Source: Planctomycetota bacterium (GTDB lineage: Bacteria > Planctomycetota > Phycisphaerae > Sedimentisphaerales > Anaerobacaceae). Taken from it: a stretch of DNA of 5,645 nt. The translations under genes and the position numbers were made by a program. Below, piece by piece: positions 1-5,534 of this stretch. Under the pieces are notes generated by a model that made no database searches, had not been told where the DNA came from, and worked only from the letters and a program-made list of their open reading frames with translations. The stretch lies in NCBI GenBank assembly GCA_013202635.1, contig JABMRO010000211.1, positions 1 through 5,645 on the forward strand. The letters are read 5' to 3'. The stretch's first letter is position 1, and each line of letters opens with the position of its first letter.

Positions 1-15
1 CTCTTGACCTCCTCA
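1..15 (-). promoter_or_regulatory. Strong Shine-Dalgarno on the minus strand at the left edge
   Basis: Read on the minus strand, this edge gives TGAGGAGGT followed by CAAGAG, which is a near-perfect Shine-Dalgarno with six bases left before the window ends. A start codon immediately outside the window would sit at ideal spacing. This suggests a gene running leftward, divergent from the oxidoreductase at 331. The start codon itself is not visible, so the call rests on the motif alone. A chance match, or a short C-terminal tail of a plus-strand gene (one frame reads LDLLKAQYQL then stop at 33-35), cannot be excluded. Confidence 0.3.
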
Positions 16-210
16 AAGCCCAATATCAGCTATGATATCCACCTTTAAATCCCCATTCTCAGTCTTATTTGAAACTATCATTCGCCCCCTGCCGGCCAGG
101 CCATATAACCTCAATTAATCTACAAACAATGCCCATTTCCTGTTATTTTCACCTGTTTTTCGGTTGTACTATCATCAAAAGTAGGGTAGATATTAGGCAT
201 ATAAAATAGT

Positions 211-228
211 TTTTTACATCTGTAAAAA
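211..228. promoter_or_regulatory. Perfect 18-bp palindrome, operator-like (BlaI/CopY-type core)
   Basis: TTTTTACA-TC-TGTAAAAA has two perfect 8-base arms around a 2-base centre. Its core at 215-224 fits TACAnnTGTA, the known core of CopY 'cop boxes' and BlaI/MecI operators. It lies four bases after a -10-like TATAAAAT (200-207), so a transcript starting about seven bases after that -10 would begin inside the palindrome, a classic position for repression. No good -35 is present at the expected distance (AAGTAG at 179-184), so the promoter itself is weakly supported. The regulator class is inferred from the motif only; no repressor gene is in the window. Confidence 0.5.
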
Positions 229-330
229 GTATCTGCTGCTTTTGCCTGGATTATTTTAGGACGTCCGTTGAGAAACAAAAGTTAAGCCCAAAAAACATCT
301 GCAACATCTTGTTATGAAAGGAACTCAACA

Positions 331-1569
331 ATGTTAAAAATAGGAATGATTGGAGCTGGTTTTGTAGCCGGTTTCCACGAAAGATCTTTGTGTTCGGTCC
401 GTGGTGCCGAATTAGCCGGAGTTTGCGCCCCAAAAGGTGCTGAAGCCCTTGCAAAACGTGCTCAGGAAGATGGTTTGGGCAATACCCGTGTTTTCAAGAA
501 CGTTGCAGAACTTTGTGACGCAGTGGACGTGGTCTGCATCTTTGCCCCTAACTTTACCCACCTCGAAATCATGCGCAACATAGCCAAGGCGGTAGAAGGC
601 GGCGCCGAAATTAAGGGGATCATTTGCGAGAAACCTCTGGCCAGAAACCTCCAGGAAGCTGACGTAATGGCAAGGATGGCCAAGGCACTCGGCGTGCCCA
701 CTGCTTACTTTGAAAACCAGCTTCACATGCCCTCTGTAGTTGAGGCCCGGCTACAGCTCGCAGCAGTCGAACAAAACATGGGTGCCGTGCATCTGGCCCG
801 AAGCGCTGAAGAGCACGGCGGACCACATGAGCCATGGTTCTGGGACCCAACAAGGCAGGGAGGCGGTGTTTGCTGTGATATGGGCTGTCACAGTGTAGCC
901 GTCGGTATGTATATGCTGACGCCGAGCGGCAAACCGCCTGACCACCTCACGCCTGTTTCAGCTACTGCTAATATGGCTCTGCTCAAGTGGGGCAAAGAGC
1001 CGTGGATTAGCCAACTGAAGGAAAGAGGCGTAGATTACAAAGCCACACCTGCCGAGGACTATTCGAACGTTACCATAGAGTTCAAAGACCCCGAGACCGG
1101 AGTTTGCAGCATATCACAAGCCACAAACTCATGGATGTATGACGCACCCGGCCTAAGACTCCTTATGGAGGCCTTCGGTCCGGGTTATTCCTACACCGTC
1201 AACTCACTGCAGTCACCTGCGGGTCTGTTTATCAGCGACGCGGCGGCAACTGCCGTAGCGGATAGCGAGCTTGCCCTCGAAAAATCTCAGGCCAGCCGCG
1301 GAGCCTTGCTGCTTCATCACAATGAGCCGGATTTGTATGGTTATATAGCAGAATGGCGGGATGCATTATCAGCTTTTGAACAGGGAAGAAATGGTATGCT
1401 CGATTTCGAATACGGCCGACTAATTACTTTGCTCGTTATGGCTGGGTACATGGCACACGAAAAGAAGACAACTATCGACCTGACCGATTCGGCCGTCCTG
1501 CAATCTCTGGAAAGTTATGTACCACTGATCCAACAGGGAAAAGGCAAAGAAGTCCTTCTCGGTACCTGA
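331..1569 (+). CDS. Gfo/Idh/MocA family NAD(P)-dependent oxidoreductase
   Basis: This is a 412-residue cytoplasmic oxidoreductase, within the family's usual length. The N-terminal Rossmann fold starts at once with IGMIGAGFVAGFH (GxGxxA at residues 8-13). Family-defining EKPLA follows at 100-104, with Lys101 the expected catalytic or cofactor-contacting lysine. The C-terminal alpha/beta domain carries DMGCH at 183-187, the D-x-x-x-H pair that normally handles the substrate hydroxyl. There is no signal peptide, unlike many planctomycete relatives with a Tat leader, so it should act inside the cell. The start is supported by AAAGGA at 317-322, eight bases before ATG. Family members oxidise or epimerise sugars, sugar acids and inositols; the substrate here cannot be read from sequence. 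Its place in a sulfatase neighbourhood suggests a sugar or cyclitol released from a sulfated compound, which is inference. Confidence 0.93.
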   Translation: MLKIGMIGAGFVAGFHERSLCSVRGAELAGVCAPKGAEALAKRAQEDGLGNTRVFKNVAELCDAVDVVCIFAPNFTHLEIMRNIAKAVEGGAEIKGIICEKPLARNLQEADVMARMAKALGVPTAYFENQLHMPSVVEARLQLAAVEQNMGAVHLARSAEEHGGPHEPWFWDPTRQGGGVCCDMGCHSVAVGMYMLTPSGKPPDHLTPVSATANMALLKWGKEPWISQLKERGVDYKATPAEDYSNVTIEFKDPETGVCSISQATNSWMYDAPGLRLLMEAFGPGYSYTVNSLQSPAGLFISDAAATAVADSELALEKSQASRGALLLHHNEPDLYGYIAEWRDALSAFEQGRNGMLDFEYGRLITLLVMAGYMAHEKKTTIDLTDSAVLQSLESYVPLIQQGKGKEVLLGT

Positions 1570-1676
1570 ATCTGTAAAACCGTTGGTCAGGATAAAATAT
1601 AACTCAGTCGGGTAAAGAATGGGCAGTTTCTATATAGTACATTCTTAAAGAAGAACTCGTCGCGCCGTGAAGCTGC

Positions 1677-1705
1677 TTGCAGAAAATCAGGCAAACGGTT
1701 AAAAT
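1677..1705 (+). promoter_or_regulatory. Candidate sigma70-like promoter for the PQQ-like protein gene
   Basis: TTGCAG (1677-1682) is followed after 17 bases by TAAAAT (1700-1705), a 5/6 match to the -10 consensus; the -35 matches only in its TTG. The extended element TGCTTGCA-N18-TAAAAT recurs with identical spacing upstream of the next gene at 3022-3053. This raises confidence in what would otherwise be a weak promoter. Transcription would start near 1712, about 50 bases before the proposed start codon. No terminator hairpin is seen between the preceding stop at 1569 and this site, so readthrough from the oxidoreductase gene is also possible. Confidence 0.4.
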
Positions 1706-1748
1706 AAATAATAATATATTCATCCAACGTAAAACACACGCAGACTTT

Positions 1749-1753
1749 AGGAG
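1749..1753 (+). promoter_or_regulatory. Shine-Dalgarno that places the start at an ATC codon
   Basis: AGGAG here lies eight bases before ATC at 1762-1764, the same eight-base spacing used by the oxidoreductase and pseudopilin genes. It is 47 bases before the first in-frame ATG (1801), far too distant to serve it. No Shine-Dalgarno-like sequence is seen immediately before 1801 (that stretch reads TTTCGTATGTCTGGCT). Confidence 0.7.
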
Positions 1754-1761
1754 TTGATAAA

Positions 1762-3006
1762 ATCAGCAACCGAAAAATCATTACTTTCGTATGTCTGGCT
1801 ATGCCGCTGATGTTCGCTCTATCGAATGCGGCTTTAGCTGAAAACTGGCCCGGCTGGCGAGGGCCGCGAGGAGACGGAACAAGCAATGAAAAAAATGTGC
1901 CCTTCAAATGGAGTGATACTCAAAATATTATGTGGAAAACTCCTGTCCCCGGCAAGGGACATGCTTCACCGATTGTCTGGGAAAACCATATCTTTGTAGT
2001 AACCGCCGGTAAAGAACAAAAGCAGCGCATACTACTATGCCTGGACCGCAAAGACGGCAAAATACTCTGGCAGCGTGTAGTCCTTGAAGCCCCGCTGGAA
2101 CGGATTAATCGCCTCAACAGCTATGCATCGTCAACGCCCGCGACAGATGGCGAGAGGGTGTATGTCAGTTTTCTCGACGTCGATAAGATGTTCATAGCAG
2201 CGTATGATTTTGATGGTAACAAAATATGGGAGGTTCGCCCCGGTGCGTTTGTAAGTATGCACGGATATTGTTCAAGCCCGGTCATCTGGAAAGACAAGCT
2301 CATCGTCAATGGCGACCACGATGGGCCCTCGTATATCGTCGCCCTTAATCGCACAACTGGAAAAACCATTTGGAAAACTCCCCGGCCCAACAAAACGCGA
2401 AGCTACTGCACTCCGATTATCCGGCGAATTGACCAACGCAACCAGATGATTCTTTCTGGAACCATGTGCGTGGCCAGTTACGATCCAGACACAGGCGAGC
2501 AGCACTGGCTCAGTGACGGGCCGACCGAACAGTACGTTGCATCAATAGTCTATAACGGGCAACTGCTGTTTATGACATGCGGTTATCCCAAACATTTTAT
2601 ACAGGCGATTCGCCCGAACGGACATGGCAACGTAACCGATACGCATGTTCTTTGGCAGAAAGACCGGGACTGTTCATACGTGCCAAGTCCGATTGCCTTT
2701 GGTCCGTACTTTCTAATCGTCTCCGATCCCGGAATTGCAACATGCTTCGAGGCAAAGACCGGAAAAAGCCTCTGGCGGCAGCGATTGGGCCGACACTATA
2801 GTGCTTCTCTGGTATCGGCTAACGGTTTGGTGTACTTCTTATCCGACAAAGGTATTATGACAGTCGTCAGGCCGGGAGAGGAACTTGATATCGTTGCGCG
2901 CAATGAGTTGGGAGAAAATACCTACGCCTCACCGGCTATCAGCAATGGTCAGTTTTTCATAAGAGCAGATAAACACCTGTATTGCATCGGCACCGGCAAG
3001 CACTGA
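1762..3006 (+). CDS. Secreted PQQ-like beta-propeller repeat protein (probable ATC start)
   Basis: This is a 414-residue protein if translation starts at ATC 1762, or 401 residues from ATG 1801. The longer form has a complete Sec signal peptide: basic start (M)SNRK, hydrophobic core IITFVCLAMPLMFAL, and SNAALA with cleavage expected after Ala26. Starting at 1801 removes the basic part and half the core. The mature protein opens with WPGWRGPRGDG, typical of planctomycete PQQ-like propellers. Blade-type repeats ending in G-K-x-x-W follow near residues 93-103 (CLDRKDGKILW), 147-156, 194-204, 239-249, 295-298 and 328-338, suggesting seven or eight blades. Such proteins often do not bind PQQ and lack dehydrogenase residues; many act as envelope scaffolds or binding proteins. 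The location should be periplasmic. No ATG, GTG or TTG lies in frame between the upstream stop (1705-1707) and 1801. The exact role is unknown. Confidence 0.88.
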   Translation: MSNRKIITFVCLAMPLMFALSNAALAENWPGWRGPRGDGTSNEKNVPFKWSDTQNIMWKTPVPGKGHASPIVWENHIFVVTAGKEQKQRILLCLDRKDGKILWQRVVLEAPLERINRLNSYASSTPATDGERVYVSFLDVDKMFIAAYDFDGNKIWEVRPGAFVSMHGYCSSPVIWKDKLIVNGDHDGPSYIVALNRTTGKTIWKTPRPNKTRSYCTPIIRRIDQRNQMILSGTMCVASYDPDTGEQHWLSDGPTEQYVASIVYNGQLLFMTCGYPKHFIQAIRPNGHGNVTDTHVLWQKDRDCSYVPSPIAFGPYFLIVSDPGIATCFEAKTGKSLWRQRLGRHYSASLVSANGLVYFLSDKGIMTVVRPGEELDIVARNELGENTYASPAISNGQFFIRADKHLYCIGTGKH

Positions 3007-3024
3007 TATTTCCGCTCTTATTGC

Positions 3025-3053
3025 TTGCAAAAATATAACTAAAAAAGTAAAAT
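3025..3053 (+). promoter_or_regulatory. Candidate sigma70-like promoter for the pseudopilin gene
   Basis: TTGCAA (3025-3030), a 17-base spacer and TAAAAT (3048-3053) form a plausible promoter. It has the same extended pattern TGCTTGCA-N18-TAAAAT as the site before the propeller gene. The predicted transcript would start near 3060, giving a leader of roughly 60 bases. An alternative -10, TATAAC at 3034-3039, lacks a matching -35. Confidence 0.4.
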
Positions 3054-3122
3054 GATAATGCACACTTGATAATATCGATGAGCATCCGGCTGAAAACAAA
3101 AACTTAGTGAGGAGTTATTACG

Positions 3123-3971
3123 ATGCGAAGTAAAAAAGGATTCACACTAATTGAACTTTTGGTCGTAATCGCTATTATTGCCGTGCTGATGGCAATCCTT
3201 ATGCCGGCTCTTAATAAGGCCAGAGAACAGGGGCAGCGAATAGTTTGTAAATCGAACCTGAAGAATTATACACTTGCGATACAAATGTATGCCGATGATA
3301 ATGACGACAGATTTTGTATACCGGAAAGTTGTTACTTTTCACAGACAGCACCCTATCCGATAGAGTCAGGACTCAGCAGCCCCATCCACCTTCGATGGTG
3401 CAATGGTGACCTGTACCTTAAAGAACATCCGGAATATGCAAGCTCATTCTTCCACTATTTACAAAATGTTAAAGCCTTTATCTGCCCGACTTTTAAACGC
3501 ATAGCTGTAAGAGCCTCCCAGGACCATTTTTATCAAGCCGATGCCGGTAATCTCAGAAACTACAAACCATGGTATAATTATACCATGAACGCTTATCTGG
3601 GCAGTCCGAGCACCGGCGTCAGGAATTCGGCCGTAAAAAAGCTCTCTGAAGTTAAGCACCTTGCGGAAACATTTTCCTTCACCGAGGAAAGTGCTCTGGT
3701 AGATACGCGATACAACATCTCCGGCCTGAATGATACGTACATGATTCCAGGCGATGACTCCATGGTACAAGGCTGGCTCAGCCAAACCGGAAGCTACCGG
3801 CTTATTCAACCCGGCCCGGAAGGCGTCGGAGAGTTCTGGGATGTCATTGGCGGTTTTCATTATGCCCCGTCCCAGGACCCGCTGGGAGGCAAAGGCAACT
3901 GCGCTTTTCTGGACGGCCACGTTGACGCCCACCCCCGCGCCGAAACATTTCCTCTGGCCTGGCCGAATTGA
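3123..3971 (+). CDS. Type IV pilin-like (pseudopilin) protein with prepilin signal and DG-motif C-terminus
   Basis: This is a 282-residue protein with a textbook class III leader. MRSKKG precedes FTLIELLVVIAIIAVLMAIL; the prepilin peptidase should cut between Gly6 and Phe7, and Glu11 is the conserved Glu+5 needed for assembly. The long hydrophobic helix is followed by RIVCKSNLKNY (39-49) and MYADDND (55-61), a hallmark of PVC-group pseudopilins. Near the end, GNCAFLDGHV (258-267) corresponds to the DG motif of the H-X9-DG pseudopilin class, but the nearest upstream His (His246) is 17 residues before it rather than 9. TGAGGAG at 3108-3114 lies eight bases before ATG. It is predicted to be an inner-membrane-anchored component of a type II secretion or pilus-like assembly. 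PVC genomes carry many copies beside degradative genes, so a role tied to the adjacent sulfatase is plausible but inferred. Confidence 0.92.
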   Translation: MRSKKGFTLIELLVVIAIIAVLMAILMPALNKAREQGQRIVCKSNLKNYTLAIQMYADDNDDRFCIPESCYFSQTAPYPIESGLSSPIHLRWCNGDLYLKEHPEYASSFFHYLQNVKAFICPTFKRIAVRASQDHFYQADAGNLRNYKPWYNYTMNAYLGSPSTGVRNSAVKKLSEVKHLAETFSFTEESALVDTRYNISGLNDTYMIPGDDSMVQGWLSQTGSYRLIQPGPEGVGEFWDVIGGFHYAPSQDPLGGKGNCAFLDGHVDAHPRAETFPLAWPN

Positions 3972-3974
3972 TTC

Positions 3975-3999
3975 AGCGATTTCTCTCCAGAAGCGATTT
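3975..3999 (+). repeat. Short direct repeat AGCGATTT overlapping the sulfatase -35
   Basis: AGCGATTT occurs at 3975-3982 and again at 3992-3999, a 17-base period. The second copy runs into the TTGACA of the candidate sulfatase promoter. It could be a paired activator site on the upstream side of the promoter, but two 8-base copies are weak evidence and chance is a real alternative. Confidence 0.25.
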
Positions 4000-4026
4000 G
4001 ACAAACCGCCTTAAAACCTACAAAAT
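3998..4026 (+). promoter_or_regulatory. Candidate sigma70 promoter for the sulfatase gene
   Basis: A perfect -35 TTGACA (3998-4003) is separated by 17 bases from CAAAAT (4021-4026), a 4/6 match to the -10. Transcription would begin near 4033. That start lies past the TTG at 4026 and the ATG at 4032, so if this promoter is the active one only ATG 4071 can initiate the sulfatase, with a leader of about 38 bases. The site is just 26 bases after the pseudopilin stop codon. Confidence 0.45.
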
Positions 4027-4058
4027 TGCACATGAAAAAATCCTGTAAAACCATTTAT

Positions 4059-4064
4059 AAGGGA
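4059..4064 (+). promoter_or_regulatory. Shine-Dalgarno supporting sulfatase start at 4071
   Basis: AAGGGA lies six bases before ATG 4071. The alternative starts in the same frame, TTG 4026 and ATG 4032, have no purine-rich ribosome site at a useful distance (upstream reads CCTACAAAATTGCAC). This favours the shorter protein, whose N-terminus is a compact Tat signal. Confidence 0.6.
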
Positions 4065-4070
4065 AGCACT

Positions 4071-5534
4071 ATGAAAGACGCTTTTCTTAACAGACGCAAC
4101 TTTATGAAAATGATGGGGCTGGGAGCAGCCTCGATGCTCGTTCCGGGATGTAACGTAACAACTTCACAGCCTAAGAAAAAAACTAATTTCGTTTTTTTCC
4201 TCGTTGACGATTTAGGCTGGAAGGACCTCGTTTGTTACGGCAGCAGCTTTTATGAAACTCCCAACATTGATAAACTCGCCAGAGGCAGTATGCGATTCAC
4301 TAATGCATACGCCGCCTGTCCGGTCTGCTCACCGACACGGGCAAGTATAATGTCGGGTAAATACCCTGCGAGGTTGAACCTGACAGATTATCTCAAAGGC
4401 GGGCGGCGGGGAAAATTGAATCCCGCTGAATACCTCGACCAGATGCCGCTGGCCGAAGTAACAATAGCCGAGACGCTGAAAGAAGCCGGCTATGCAACCT
4501 TCTTCGCAGGCAAATGGCACCTCGGAAAGGAGGGCTTCTGGCCGGAAAATCAGGGCTTTGACGTTAACAAAGGCGGCATCGATAGAGGCGGACCTTACGG
4601 CGGCAAAAGGTACTTCTCACCCTATGGTAATCCCCGCCTCAAAGACGGCCCCGATGGCGAACATCTGCCGGACAGGCTGGCCTCGGAAACCGCCGCATTT
4701 ATCGAAGACCATCGGACCAAACCATTTCTCGCTTATCTTTCGTTTTATTCGGTTCATACACCACTAATGGCCCGGCCGGACCTCAAGAGTAAATATCAGG
4801 AGAAAGCCGAGACCGTAATCTCTCAGACTCCAGTATGGGGCGCCGAGGGAAGTCGAAAGCTACGGTTAATTCAGAACCACGCCGTGTACGCCGGGATGAT
4901 AGAAGCGATGGACCAGGCCGTAGGCAAAGTCCTAAACGCCCTGGATCAATTGAATCTGTCTAATGACACGGTGGTCATGTTTATGTCCGACAACGGCGGA
5001 CTAAGCACATCCGAAGGCCACCCAACATCGAACCTGCCGCTGCGGGCGGGTAAAGGATGGCTGTACGAAGGCGGAATCCGCGAGCCGATGATGATAAAGT
5101 GGCCCGGCGTAACCAAGCCCGGCAGCCTATGCAGTGAAACAGTAATCAGTACGGACTTCTACCCAACGATGCTTGAAATAGCATCTCTTCCACCCAAACC
5201 AAAACAGCATATCGACGGCGTAAGCCTGGTGCCGCTGCTCAAAGGTAAAAAATCCCTGCCGCGAAAAGCCGTATTCTGGCACTATCCACACTATGGTAAT
5301 CAGGGCGGCAGCCCCGGCGGGGCCGTGCGAGCCGGAGATTATAAGCTCATTGAATTTTATGAAGACAATCACCTGGAACTATACAACATTAAACAAGATA
5401 TCGGTGAGAAGAATAATATTGCTGAGAAGATGCCCGGCAAAGCCGCCGAGCTGCACAAAATGCTGATAGACTGGCGAAAAGATGTGGATGCACAAATGCC
5501 CACACCCAATCCCGACTATAAGCCCAAGTCCTGA
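4071..5534 (+). CDS. Type I sulfatase (formylglycine-dependent), Tat-type lipoprotein
   Basis: This 487-residue type I sulfatase should hydrolyse sulfate esters in the periplasm or at the membrane. The N-terminus NRRNFMK (7-13) is a twin-arginine motif, followed by MGLGAASMLVPGC; Cys27 could be lipidated, though Pro at -2 is unusual for a lipobox. Metal ligands are visible in VDDLGW (Asp46, Asp47) and SDNGG (Asp307, Asn308). The modified cysteine is Cys86 in CSPTR (86-90), matching CxPxR and its downstream ASIMSG, so it needs a formylglycine-generating enzyme, which is not in this window. GKWHLG (147-152) supplies Lys148 and His150, His229 lies in VHTP, and Lys328 in GKGW. All expected catalytic residues are present. 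In-frame starts at 4026 or 4032 would add 15 or 13 residues before the Tat motif and are less likely. The substrate (sulfated glycan versus aryl sulfate) cannot be assigned; the genomic setting favours a glycan. It is convergent with the next gene. Confidence 0.95.
   Translation: MKDAFLNRRNFMKMMGLGAASMLVPGCNVTTSQPKKKTNFVFFLVDDLGWKDLVCYGSSFYETPNIDKLARGSMRFTNAYAACPVCSPTRASIMSGKYPARLNLTDYLKGGRRGKLNPAEYLDQMPLAEVTIAETLKEAGYATFFAGKWHLGKEGFWPENQGFDVNKGGIDRGGPYGGKRYFSPYGNPRLKDGPDGEHLPDRLASETAAFIEDHRTKPFLAYLSFYSVHTPLMARPDLKSKYQEKAETVISQTPVWGAEGSRKLRLIQNHAVYAGMIEAMDQAVGKVLNALDQLNLSNDTVVMFMSDNGGLSTSEGHPTSNLPLRAGKGWLYEGGIREPMMIKWPGVTKPGSLCSETVISTDFYPTMLEIASLPPKPKQHIDGVSLVPLLKGKKSLPRKAVFWHYPHYGNQGGSPGGAVRAGDYKLIEFYEDNHLELYNIKQDIGEKNNIAEKMPGKAAELHKMLIDWRKDVDAQMPTPNPDYKPKS

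Larger units (their letters stand above)
1..330. other. Non-coding region upstream of the oxidoreductase gene
   Basis: No credible protein-coding frame is seen on either strand. Short minus-strand open stretches exist (for example about 15-114, with an internal ATG and no Shine-Dalgarno), but they show no recognisable motif. The region is AT-rich from about 100 onward. It contains the 18-bp palindrome at 211-228, a -10-like TATAAAAT at 200-207, and an isolated 8-bp palindrome GGACGTCC at 259-266. If the edge Shine-Dalgarno is real, this is a divergent intergenic regulatory region. I see no RNA gene, riboswitch or convincing terminator in it. Confidence 0.55.

Noticed and set aside
4..36. TTGACC and TATGAT as a plus-strand promoter
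   Set aside because: The spacer would be 21 bases, well outside the working range, and the site is about 300 bases from the first gene.
211..228. The palindrome as a rho-independent terminator
   Set aside because: The stem is almost all A:T with a two-base loop and is upstream of a gene rather than after one; it fits an operator far better.
259..266. The 8-bp palindrome GGACGTCC
   Set aside because: An isolated 8-base palindrome is expected by chance in a sequence of this length, and it has no second copy or clear link to a promoter.
1587..1907. A 106-codon minus-strand open frame over the gap between the first two genes
   Set aside because: It overlaps the signal peptide region of the propeller gene, has no recognisable motif, and its sequence looks like AT-rich non-coding DNA read through.
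1762..3006. The propeller protein as a PQQ-dependent alcohol or glucose dehydrogenase
   Set aside because: At 414 residues it is much shorter than those quinoproteins and I see none of their catalytic or disulfide motifs; only the blade repeats are shared.
3459..4004. A 181-codon open frame on the minus strand opposite the pseudopilin
   Set aside because: It lies wholly antisense to a clearly recognised gene, has no Shine-Dalgarno and shows no recognisable domain; it is a shadow of the real frame.
4026..4070. Sulfatase starting at TTG 4026 or ATG 4032
   Set aside because: Neither has a ribosome-binding site, both fall at or before the predicted transcription start, and the shorter form from 4071 has a good Shine-Dalgarno and a compact Tat leader.
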